A DNA stretch of 64,000 nt from Alphaproteobacteria bacterium (GTDB lineage Bacteria > Pseudomonadota > Alphaproteobacteria > CACIAM-22H2), in contig JAEULA010000034.1 of the NCBI GenBank assembly GCA_016793165.1, forward strand, positions 326,064 through 390,063. Direction: 5' to 3'. Below, piece after piece: positions 7,601-14,653 of the stretch (positions are counted from its first letter, which is position 1; each line of letters starts with the position of its first letter). The notes below the pieces were generated by a model. The model had not been told where the DNA came from, did no database searches, and was given only the letters and a program-made list of their open reading frames with translations. The translations under genes were made by a program, and so were the position numbers.

Positions 7601-10542
7601 GCGCTCCGTCGCACGCCGGCCTCCTCGAGGATGCGCGTCAGTGGCGCGTCACGGTTCTCGATCACGCCGAGGACGCGCGCCGTCGTCCGGCGCAGCAGCG
7701 TGCGGAAGCTCGGGTCGCCGCCGAGATCCTGTCGGATCGGGAGCACGTTCAGCAGCAGGCCGATGACGCCGTCGAGATCGCCCCCGGATCGACGCGAGAT
7801 CGGGGCGCCGACCACGATGTCCGTCGCGCCCGTGAGCCGGTGCAGGAAGACGTGGATCGCGGCGATCAGCACCCCGAAGAGCGACCCGCCTTCCGCGCGC
7901 GCAAGGGCGCGCAGGCGGGCGAGGTCGACGCGCTCGAGCGCGCGGATGCGACGATCGCCGTCGCCCGTCAGCCGGTGCGGGCGCGGACCGTCGGTCGGCA
8001 GTTCGACATCGACCGCGCCGGCAAGCTCCGTGCGCCAGAACGCGAGCTGCGACCGGAGCCGGTCCGGATCGTCGGCGGCGCGATCCCAGACCGCGAAATC
8101 GGCGAACTGGATCCGCGACGGCGCGGGCAGCGGCGGCTCGCCCTCGACGAAGTGCCGGTAGGCCAGGCCGAGCTCGCGCGCGAAAGTCCGCATGCTGCCG
8201 CCGTCGCTGACGACGTGATGCAGCGCGACCACGAGCAGATGATCGTCCGGCGCGGTCCGCCATGCGCGCGCGCGCAGGAGTGGGCCGATCGCGAGATCGA
8301 ACGCGCGCGCCGCTTCCTCGGCCACGACGCGTTCGAGCGCAGCATCGCGCACCGACGCCTCCAGGCCCGACAGGTCGACGACCTCGACCGGCACGGCGAA
8401 CGGCGCGCCGACGACCTGATGCGGCACGCCATCGCGCTCGCCGATCGTCGTTCGCAGCGATTCGTGGCGCTGGACAAGGAAGGTGAAGGCGCGGGACAGC
8501 GCGGCGACGTCGAGCGGGCCGCGGATGCGGACGACGCGACTGATCGTATAGGCCGGGCTGCCCACGATCAGGCGGTCATGGGCCCAGATCTGCTCCTGCG
8601 CGAAGGACAGCGGCACGTCGGCCGAAGCCGGCCGCGGCGCCATCGCTCGCGGCTCCGCCCCGGATCGGGGGGGCGGCGCGGGACCGGCCATCGAATGCGC
8701 GGCAATCACCGTCGCCATGCGCGCCAGGCTGCGGGCTTCGCGGAAGATCGACCGCAGCGGCAGCGCGATCCCGAATTCGCGCTCGACCGCCGTGACGAGC
8801 TGCGCCGCCGACAGCGAATCGCCGCCGAGCAGGAAGAAGTCGCGGCCCGGCGGGACCGCGTCGCGCTTCAACACGGATCGCCACAGCGGCTCGAGCCGGC
8901 GACGGATCCCGGTCGCCGTCGCATCCGCCGCCTCGCCGTCGCCCGCCGTCGCGGATTCCGCGGCGAGGAACTGCCGGGCGATGGCCCGGCGATCCACCTT
9001 GTGCGTCGCTCCCATGGCGAGGGACGCGACCTGGTGGATGCGGCGGGGGATCTTGAAATCCGCGAGCGATGCGGCCGCGAACGCGATCAGGTCGTCCTCG
9101 TCGACGGCCGCCCCCTCGCGAAGGACCACCGCCGCCGCGACATCCTCGCCCAGGCGCGGATGGGGGATCGCGAAGGCGCAGGCGGAGTGGACCGCGGGAT
9201 GTCTCGCCAGCGCCGCCTCGATCTCGGAGGGGCTCACCTTCTCGCCGCCGCGATTGATCATCTCCTTGAGCCGGCCCGTGATCGACAGATAGCCCTCGTC
9301 ATCGACACGGCCCAGATCGCCCGTGCGGAACCAGCCGTCGCGGAATGCGGCCTGCGTCGCCGCCGGATCGTCGAGATAGCCGTCGCACAGGGTCGGGCCG
9401 CGAACCGTCACCTCGCCTTCCTCTCCGGCGGCGAGCGGGGAGAAGTCTTCCGGCGACCGGATGACGATCTCGTACCCTTCCGCCAGGCCGACGGTGCCCG
9501 GCTTGCGGCGTCCGGGCGGCAGCGGGTTGACCGCGACGTTGCCCGTCTCGGTCTGGCCGTAGCGCTCGATCACGACGGTTCCGAGCGCGGCCTCGAGCCC
9601 GAACATCACGTCGAGCGGCAGCTTGCCCGAACCGGAGCGGATGAAGCGCAGATGCACGCCCGCCGCCGCCGTCGGGTCGTCGCGCAGGAGATCCAGCACC
9701 GTCTTGTGGATCGCGTAGCTCGCCGAGTACCAGGTGATCGCGTGATCGCGCAGCTGCGTGAAGAATTCGGCGGAGGCGAAGCCGGGCACGCAGACGATGG
9801 TGCTGCCCGCGACCAGCGGATTCAGCAGGGCGGCCCGCATGCCGTGGCCGTGGAAGAGCGGCATGACGTGGAGCGAACGATCGCCCGGCGCCAGCCGGAA
9901 GCTGCGTCGCATGTCGCGCGCCGACAGCAGCAGGTGGCGCATGCGATGCGCGATGAGCTTTTGCTGCGCCGTGGTGCCCGAGGTATGCCCGAGCATCGCG
10001 ACGTCGTCGCCGCCGTTGCGCGACGTGTCGCGGCACGCGGCCTCGATGTCCGGCGTGAGGACGAAGTCGCCGATCGGGCGCGCCGGGTCGATGACGAGTT
10101 CGAAGACCGGGATCGCGCGCGCCGCGGCGGCGGCACGGATCTGCGACGGCTGGTCGGCCGGCACGATCACCGCGCGCGGCCGGATGCGACCGAGATACCG
10201 TGCGTACTCCTCGGCGGCATAGGCCGGGTTCAGCGGCACGGCGATCGCGGCGTCGGCGGTGGCGACGCACCACAGTGCCGCGTCGGCGCCGCTGCCCGCG
10301 GCGATGACGACGACGTCGCCGCGGCCGATGCCGCGGCGGTTCAACGCCGCCTTGATCGCCGCCAGGGCCGCCGGCATGTCCGCGAAGCGCAGCGGAATCC
10401 GACCCGGCGCCGCGAGCGCCTCGACCTGGCCATGCCGGCTGGCCAGGACGTCGAGGACCGGCGCCAGCGCGCCGAGCGACAGCACGGCGTCAAGGGCGTC
10501 GGTCGCCGCGGGGGCGCCCATGGTCGTCTGCAGGTCGGTCAT
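4642..10542 (-). CDS. Nonribosomal peptide synthetase: acyl ligase-PCP-C-A-PCP-TE
   Basis: A 1,966-residue two-module synthetase. Domains by motif: (1) acyl/aryl-AMP ligase, residues about 20-510, with LGHTSGTTAQQKL near 185 and PLFHGHGM, resembling the Pcs60/AAE3/CoA-ligase clade rather than amino-acid A domains; (2) PCP with GGDSL near 573; (3) condensation domain about 640-1075 with HHVVSDG near 774; (4) adenylation domain about 1100-1590 with YTSGSTGAPKG near 1252; (5) PCP with LGGHSL near 1639; (6) type I thioesterase about 1690-1960. The ten-residue specificity code of domain 4, read by aligning to GrsA, is D-A-F-W-L-G-G-T-F-K, a valine-type code. Predicted product: an N-acylated valine, released or cyclised by the TE. 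The TE elbow is GVCIG (Cys near 1769). The ATG at 10542 is preferred; an in-frame start 57 bp upstream is possible. Confidence 0.93.
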   Translation of the reverse strand: MTDLQTTMGAPAATDALDAVLSLGALAPVLDVLASRHGQVEALAAPGRIPLRFADMPAALAAIKAALNRRGIGRGDVVVIAAGSGADAALWCVATADAAIAVPLNPAYAAEEYARYLGRIRPRAVIVPADQPSQIRAAAAARAIPVFELVIDPARPIGDFVLTPDIEAACRDTSRNGGDDVAMLGHTSGTTAQQKLIAHRMRHLLLSARDMRRSFRLAPGDRSLHVMPLFHGHGMRAALLNPLVAGSTIVCVPGFASAEFFTQLRDHAITWYSASYAIHKTVLDLLRDDPTAAAGVHLRFIRSGSGKLPLDVMFGLEAALGTVVIERYGQTETGNVAVNPLPPGRRKPGTVGLAEGYEIVIRSPEDFSPLAAGEEGEVTVRGPTLCDGYLDDPAATQAAFRDGWFRTGDLGRVDDEGYLSITGRLKEMINRGGEKVSPSEIEAALARHPAVHSACAFAIPHPRLGEDVAAAVVLREGAAVDEDDLIAFAAASLADFKIPRRIHQVASLAMGATHKVDRRAIARQFLAAESATAGDGEAADATATGIRRRLEPLWRSVLKRDAVPPGRDFFLLGGDSLSAAQLVTAVEREFGIALPLRSIFREARSLARMATVIAAHSMAGPAPPPRSGAEPRAMAPRPASADVPLSFAQEQIWAHDRLIVGSPAYTISRVVRIRGPLDVAALSRAFTFLVQRHESLRTTIGERDGVPHQVVGAPFAVPVEVVDLSGLEASVRDAALERVVAEEAARAFDLAIGPLLRARAWRTAPDDHLLVVALHHVVSDGGSMRTFARELGLAYRHFVEGEPPLPAPSRIQFADFAVWDRAADDPDRLRSQLAFWRTELAGAVDVELPTDGPRPHRLTGDGDRRIRALERVDLARLRALARAEGGSLFGVLIAAIHVFLHRLTGATDIVVGAPISRRSGGDLDGVIGLLLNVLPIRQDLGGDPSFRTLLRRTTARVLGVIENRDAPLTRILEEAGVRRSADRHPLFQTVVGLASRDTFELDLPGLATEMIAADDGTSKFDLQMTFVESGDELSLRFHYDSSLFDPRTADRFIDVIERLLESIATTPDLRISMLAAVPEAQRHLLLEAWSGAGTLRPVAGTVAALFSEQARARPDATAIACGETRIAYRALEDWSTRLAHRLRAQGVGDGHIVALAAGRTPVLIAAQLAILKAGAAYLPLDAQLPAARAALIVADAGADLVLAVDEALPALVDSRARVLRLDPLGADLAAEPCTPIASGTGPRSLAYVMYTSGSTGAPKGVAVEQRGVIRLVRDADYARFGPEERVLQLGSIAFDAATFEIWGALLNGGCVVQVATPQPTLREIARIIVDAKVTTAWFTAGLFNELVDHVLDDLAGVGQVLTGGDVVSVAHVRRFRAAHPGCRLLNGYGPTETTTFATTHATGQLRAEDVAIPIGRPIANTCVYVLDAQQSLLPVGAVGELCIGGAGVARGYLGRPDLTAARFVPNPFVPGDVLYRSGDLVRWRADGVLQFLGRVDRQVKLRGFRIEPGEIEVAVCTHRAIRRAAVALRRDARGEARLALYAVAEAGVPAPSAGELADFLRERLPGYMVPAAIVLLPELPLTTQGKVDLDALPAVEFTGAGAHARVAPRDELEARLETIWREVLGVPEIGVDDDFFDLGGHSLIAAKLLARIDPLVDRPLPLATIFDAPTIALFADVIRKAASPERWPTAVPVQRRGGLPPLFAVPGVGGNVVCFATLARRLGEARPLVGMQARGLDGHEAPFDRVEDIAAHYVEQMRAIQPRGPYRILGVCIGGVFAYEMAQQLKRAGEQVALLAMLDPAFHHVRAASAPLRRTGYRIRRALGVAAFSAGRLRLYARDIARLPVSQWGGFLRRKVAVVRRAAAPRRLPNDVRREMAQQQVIAAHRAALEAYRPRPIAGDFVVFRSDDWENRKGRMSIDWRGITGRDVEFERVPGKDAGQALYDPNAPELVRRLQDHLRRIDGEPG

Positions 10543-10787
10543 GATGCTCGCGAGGCCTTGCCCACGGTGACGCAGATCGCCACGCGCCACCACCTGCAAT
10601 ACGGGTTAGCCCGATTGCGGCGCGTCGCGGCGGCGCGCTCGGCGGATCGGGTGGCGCACCCGGTCGGGCAGCGGCCGCCGCCGTCCTCGATTAACCGTAC
10701 CCGGGCCCCGCGGCGCGGCGCACGGACGGGACGGCCTACGACATCAGCATGCTTGCGCCGACGCGACCGTTCGCGCCAAGTCGACGC
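10543..10787. promoter_or_regulatory. Divergent control region, NRPS / tctC
   Basis: This stretch of about 245 bp separates the minus-strand NRPS operon from the plus-strand tctC gene and must hold both promoters. I see no clear sigma-70 consensus on either strand. It contains a perfect 6-bp hairpin, CGGGTG-GCG-CACCCG (10648-10662), and a shorter CGGG-TTAG-CCCG repeat (about 10604-10615), either of which could be a regulator site. No dedicated regulator gene lies next to it. Confidence 0.4.
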
Positions 10788-11879
10788 ATGAGCGACGGAG
10801 AAGCACAGGATCCGCGACCGCCCGTCCGCCGGCCCGAACGCATCGGGCTCGGGCGCCGGGCCCTCGGCCTCGGAGCGCTCGCGGCCGCGGGCGGCCTCAT
10901 GCTCGGCTCTCGCGCGTCGGCCGCCCTGCCCGACGACATCCGCATCCTCGTCGGCACGCCGCTCGGCTCGCCCTACGACCGGCATGCGCGGCTCCTCGCC
11001 CGGCATCTGCCGCGGCTGCATTCCGGGATGCGGATCACGGTCGAGACGATCCCGCGCGCCGGCGGCAAGCTCGCCGCCAAGCTCGTCCATGAGTCGGCGG
11101 GCGACGGCCGCACGATCGCGATGCTGCCCTCGGGACTGATCTTCGCGGAGATCCTCGGCGAGGAGGGCGTCGCGTTCTCGCTGCCCCGCCTGCAATGGAT
11201 CGGCAGCCTCGACGCCGAGCCCCGCGTGCTCGTCCTGTCGCGCCGGCTCGGGATCGACTCGTTCGACGCCCTGCGGCGTCATGCCGGACCGATCTCGCTC
11301 GCCGCGGTCTCGACGGCCTCCGCGAGCTGGTACGAGCCGCTGCTCCTCAACCGCATCCTCGGCATCCGCCTGAAGCCGGTGCCCGGCTATTCCTCCGTGA
11401 TGCGGAGCGGTGCTCTCATGTCGGGCGAGGTCGGCGCCGCGATCGGCAGCCTTGAGACCTTCACCGCGCTGCTCGCCGAGGGCCACGTGAACGTGGTCCT
11501 GCGGCTCAACGACCTGCCGCTGCCCGGCATCGCCGCGCCGCCGCCCGCGCTGGTCGCCAGCGAAGCCGCGGCGGCGCATCCCGAGTTGATGCGGCTGCTC
11601 GACGCGCATTTCCGCTTCGGTCGCGCGATGTGCCTCGGGCCGCGCACGCCGTCCGCCATGACCCTCGCCTGGCGCGCCGCCATCGACGAGCTGGTGCGCG
11701 ACGCGACCTATCGCGGCGAGATCGACGCCGCGCGGCTCACGCTCCTGCCGCTGCCCGGCGCGGCGCTCGAGACCTCGATCGCCGCGGTCTTCGAGTCCGC
11801 GGCCGCGATCCGCGGCGCCCTCGATGCCGCGCTCGCCTGCGGCATGACGATCGCCGACAACGGTCCGCCCGGCTGCTGA
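10788..11879 (+). CDS. Tripartite tricarboxylate transporter substrate-binding protein (TctC-like)
   Basis: A 363-residue periplasmic binding protein of the TctC/BugT family. The N-terminus from the ATG at 10788 has a twin-arginine-like segment (LGRRALGLGALAAAGG) and an A-rich cleavage region before ALPDDIRILVGTPLG, so export by Tat or Sec is likely. Family features are the PLGSPYDRHARLLA and IPRAGGKLAAKLV strands (the usual NxPGAGG loop is altered to IPRAGGK), with GYSSVMRSGALMSGEV resembling the family's ligand loop. An upstream in-frame ATG at 10749 would add 13 residues. It precedes the tctA-like gene by 31 bp, as in citrate/tricarboxylate transporters. The ligand is likely an organic acid but is not determined. 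Confidence 0.85.
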   Translation: MSDGEAQDPRPPVRRPERIGLGRRALGLGALAAAGGLMLGSRASAALPDDIRILVGTPLGSPYDRHARLLARHLPRLHSGMRITVETIPRAGGKLAAKLVHESAGDGRTIAMLPSGLIFAEILGEEGVAFSLPRLQWIGSLDAEPRVLVLSRRLGIDSFDALRRHAGPISLAAVSTASASWYEPLLLNRILGIRLKPVPGYSSVMRSGALMSGEVGAAIGSLETFTALLAEGHVNVVLRLNDLPLPGIAAPPPALVASEAAAAHPELMRLLDAHFRFGRAMCLGPRTPSAMTLAWRAAIDELVRDATYRGEIDAARLTLLPLPGAALETSIAAVFESAAAIRGALDAALACGMTIADNGPPGC

Positions 11880-11910
11880 TCCGCGCGCGGCCGCTCTTCA
11901 CGCGAGACCG

Positions 11911-13830
11911 ATGCTCGACGGCGCCCTCCTGCTCCTCGGAAATCCCGCCGCGCTGTGGATGCTGCTGGCCGGGACGCTCGTCGGGCTGGTGTTCGGCGTT
12001 CTCCCGGGGATCAGCGGCCGCACCGGCCTGATCGTCGTCGCGCCGCTGATGATCGGGATGGATCCGCTCCTCGGTACGGTGTTCCTTCTCGCGCTGCACT
12101 CGATCGTCCACACCTCGGGCTCGATCCCGGCCATCCTCGTCGGGATCCCGACCTCGTCGGCCGAGGCCGCGACGGTCCTCGACGGCTACGCGCTGACGCG
12201 GCGCAATCGCGCCGATCTCGCGCTCGGCGTCAGCCTCGCGGCCTCGGCACTCGGCGGCTGCCTCGGCGCTGCGGCGCTCGTCGCGATGATCCATGTCTTC
12301 CGTCCGATCATCGCCGCCATCGGCCAGCCCGAGGTGCTGGTCCTCTCGCTGACCGGCCTCGCGATGATCGCCTCGCTCTCCGGGACCCGCGTCGCGGCAG
12401 GCGTCGCGGCCGCGGCGCTGGGCGTCCTCGCGGGCTGCGTCGGACTCGACCCGGCGTCCGGCACGCCGCGCTTCGTGCTGGGCATGCTCGAGCTGTGGGA
12501 CGGGCTCGACATCCCGGCGGTCGTCACGGGGCTCTTCGTGATCCCGGAGCTCCTGGCGCCCTCCGGCGGTGCCGCGGCATCGCGCGGCGCGGTACCGCTG
12601 CGGCGGATGCGGATGCGCGGCGTCGTGCTCGGCATGGCCGCGGTCACCCGGCGCTGGGCGCTGCTGCTTCGGACCAGCCTGATCGGCATCGTCGTCGGCC
12701 TCGTACCCGGCATGGGTGCCGCGATCGCCGTCTGGCTCGCCTACGGACATGCCGTGCAAACCTCGCCGTCGCGCGTGCCCTATGGCCGCGGTGCGCTGGC
12801 CGGCGTCCTGGCGCCCGAAGCCGCGAACAACTCGAAGGAGGGCGGCGCCCTGGCGCCGACGCTGTTCCTCGGCATTCCCGGCAGCTCGAGCATGGCGATC
12901 ATGATCGCCGCCTTCGCCGGCATGGGGATCCGGCCCGGCAGTCATTTCCTCCAGACGCAGGCGCCGTTCACCCACGCGCTCGCGCTGACGATCGTGATCG
13001 CCAATCTGGTCGCGGTCCCGATCTGCCTCGCGGGCGCCCCGCTGCTCGCCTGGATCGCGCTGCGCGCCCGACGCGCGATCCCGATCCTCGCGGTCTGCGC
13101 CGCGGTGGCGAGCGCCGTGTACGCCTCGCCCTTCGTGAGCACGCTGCTGCAGCTCGCCGCCTTCGGCGCGCTGGGCTGCGCGATGCGGCAGGCGGGCTGG
13201 CCGCGGCCGCCGCTGGTGCTGGGCTTCGTCGTCGGCCCGGTGGCGGAGGGCGCCTTGATGAAGACGACCGCGCTCTACGGGTTCGACGCACTGCTGCGGC
13301 CGGGCGTCGTGATCGGCGTCCTCTGCATCGTCGCGGCCCTGGCCTATGGCTGGCGCCGCCAGGCGGCCGCGGCCGCGACCGATCCCGCGGAACGCCGCTG
13401 GGATCTCGGCCTCGGCCTGGTCGTCGCCGCGATCGGCATCGGCGCCTTCGCCGTCGCACGCGGCCTGCCGGCGATTGCCGCCACGCTGCCGCTCGCCGCG
13501 GCGAGCGTGCTGACCGCGGTCGCGGTCCTCGATCTGCTGCGCCTCTCGCATCGCGCCCGTGCGCCGACGGGCGGGACGCCGCCACCGACGCACGGCGCCG
13601 TCGCCGTGATGTCGACCTGCGGCGCGCTGCTGCTCGTCGCTGCGGTCGCGGGCCTTCCCCTCGCCTGCGGCGCCACCACCCTCGCCTGGCTATGGACGCG
13701 CGAGCGTCTCGGGCATTGGCAGGCCGTCGCGATCGCCGGCGCGACCGCCACCGTCATGTTCCTGTGCCTGAAGCTCGCCGACACCCGGCCGCCGCTGATC
13801 TGGGGATGGCTGTTCGCGAGGAGCACTTGA
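11911..13830 (+). CDS. Tripartite tricarboxylate transporter membrane subunit, TctA with TctB-like C-terminus
   Basis: A 639-residue polytopic membrane protein. Residues 1-480 are TctA (DUF112 family): FGVLPGISGRTGL near the N-terminus, then VPGMGAAIAVW, ANNSKEGGALAPTLFLGIPG and GSSSMAIM, the conserved substrate/ion-binding core. From about residue 490 a shorter hydrophobic section with four helices replaces the separate TctB subunit normally encoded between TctC and TctA; no other small membrane gene lies nearby. The order tctC then tctA(B) with a 31-bp gap is consistent with one transcript. The transporter would use the proton or sodium gradient to import a carboxylate captured by TctC. Assigning the tail to TctB rests on position and helix count. 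Confidence 0.88.
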   Translation: MLDGALLLLGNPAALWMLLAGTLVGLVFGVLPGISGRTGLIVVAPLMIGMDPLLGTVFLLALHSIVHTSGSIPAILVGIPTSSAEAATVLDGYALTRRNRADLALGVSLAASALGGCLGAAALVAMIHVFRPIIAAIGQPEVLVLSLTGLAMIASLSGTRVAAGVAAAALGVLAGCVGLDPASGTPRFVLGMLELWDGLDIPAVVTGLFVIPELLAPSGGAAASRGAVPLRRMRMRGVVLGMAAVTRRWALLLRTSLIGIVVGLVPGMGAAIAVWLAYGHAVQTSPSRVPYGRGALAGVLAPEAANNSKEGGALAPTLFLGIPGSSSMAIMIAAFAGMGIRPGSHFLQTQAPFTHALALTIVIANLVAVPICLAGAPLLAWIALRARRAIPILAVCAAVASAVYASPFVSTLLQLAAFGALGCAMRQAGWPRPPLVLGFVVGPVAEGALMKTTALYGFDALLRPGVVIGVLCIVAALAYGWRRQAAAAATDPAERRWDLGLGLVVAAIGIGAFAVARGLPAIAATLPLAAASVLTAVAVLDLLRLSHRARAPTGGTPPPTHGAVAVMSTCGALLLVAAVAGLPLACGATTLAWLWTRERLGHWQAVAIAGATATVMFLCLKLADTRPPLIWGWLFARST

Positions 13831-13858
13831 CCCCGACCCGACGGCACGCGCCGCCGCG

Positions 13859-14503
13859 TCACCCCGGCAGCGCGAGCTCCTCGCGGGCGAAGACGCGCTG
13901 CACGGCGGGGCGCTGCGCCATGCGGCGGGCGTGCGCCGTCCAGTTCGGATAGTCCTTCGCCATGTCGAAGCCGAGCACCGGGCCGCGGCCCCAGGTCCAG
14001 AACACGAGCAGGTAGGGATCGGCGACGCTGTAGCGCTCGCCGATCGCCCAGGTCCGGCCCTTCAGCCGCGCATCGACATCGGCCCACAGCTGGCGGCAGA
14101 CCTCCTTGCCCTTGCGCTGCACCTCCGCCTTCGCGGTCTCGTCGTCGGCATAGCGTTCCGAGCGCCGGACATGGGCGTAGTGGACATGGATGGTGTTCGA
14201 CAGCCAGGCGCACCATTCGAGGCAGGCGGCCTCGGCCCAGATGTCGTCGTCGGGCCACAGGCGCGCGGCCGGGAAGCGACGCGCGATGGCGCGCAGAATG
14301 GCCGGGTTCTCGGTCACCACATGGTCGTCCTCGGCCAGCACCGGGACGCGCCCTTTCGGATTGATCGCCAGGTAGGCCGGCGTCTTCTGCTCGCCGCTGG
14401 CCAGCGCGACCTTGACGCGTTCATAGGCAGCGCCGGTCTCCTCGAGCGCGATGTGCGGCGCGAGCGAGCAGGAGCCGGGCGAATAGAAGAGCTTGAGCGT
14501 CAT
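13859..14503 (-). CDS. Glutathione S-transferase, beta-class-like
   Basis: A 214-residue cytosolic GST. The N-terminal thioredoxin-like domain has FYSPGSCSLAPHIALEE, placing Cys12 where beta-class enzymes carry their catalytic Cys10, then NPKGRVPVL with the cis-Pro of the glutathione site and VVTENPAILRAIA with the glutathione-carboxylate Glu/Asn loop (a Ser is more usual). The C-terminal all-alpha domain (about residues 85-210) contains GERYSVADPYLLVF, the N-capping-box Ser-x-x-Asp. It converges on the Tct operon (28 bp apart) and diverges from the hydantoinase gene. A detoxification role or glutathionylated metabolite turnover is possible; the substrate is unknown. Confidence 0.93.
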   Translation of the reverse strand: MTLKLFYSPGSCSLAPHIALEETGAAYERVKVALASGEQKTPAYLAINPKGRVPVLAEDDHVVTENPAILRAIARRFPAARLWPDDDIWAEAACLEWCAWLSNTIHVHYAHVRRSERYADDETAKAEVQRKGKEVCRQLWADVDARLKGRTWAIGERYSVADPYLLVFWTWGRGPVLGFDMAKDYPNWTAHARRMAQRPAVQRVFAREELALPG

Positions 14504-14552
14504 GGCGGCCTCGTCGGTTTGGCTATCGATGGCTACACCATCCCCCGCGCTC

Positions 14553-14603
14553 GATCGACTCCCCCGTGCGGACCCGCCGGCGAGGTCCGCCAGGGGGTCG
14601 ATC
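14553..14603. promoter_or_regulatory. Extended inverted repeat upstream of hyuAB
   Basis: In the 150-bp gap between the divergent GST and hydantoinase genes a long interrupted palindrome occurs: GATCGA (14553-14558), CCCCC (14561-14565) and GCGGACC (14568-14574) pair with GGTCCGC (14584-14590), GGGGG (14593-14597) and TCGATC (14598-14603) around a 9-nt loop. That is 18 paired bases. It ends 50 bp before the hyuAB ATG, so it may be a 5'-leader structure or an operator for both genes. It does not resemble a riboswitch class I know, and no T-run follows. Confidence 0.5.
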
Positions 14604-14653
14604 CCCCGCCGGCCCTCGTGTAAGGATCGTCCATCCCATCACCGAGGTCCTAC

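Noticed and set aside
8600..10542. Fatty-acyl-AMP ligase (FAAL) as the NRPS loading domain
   Set aside because: The motifs (LGHTSGTT, PLFHGHGM, YGQTETG) fit CoA-ligase-type enzymes better, and I see no FAAL-specific insertion. Not excluded without an alignment.
3958..10791. A 2,277-codon open frame antisense to the NRPS
   Set aside because: It mirrors the NRPS codon pattern, is very rich in Arg/Asp/His, and shows no domain. High GC keeps the opposite strand open.
14553..14603. Known riboswitch upstream of hyuAB
   Set aside because: A single long hairpin without a conserved junction; nothing matches a class I know. Kept only as an unexplained inverted repeat.
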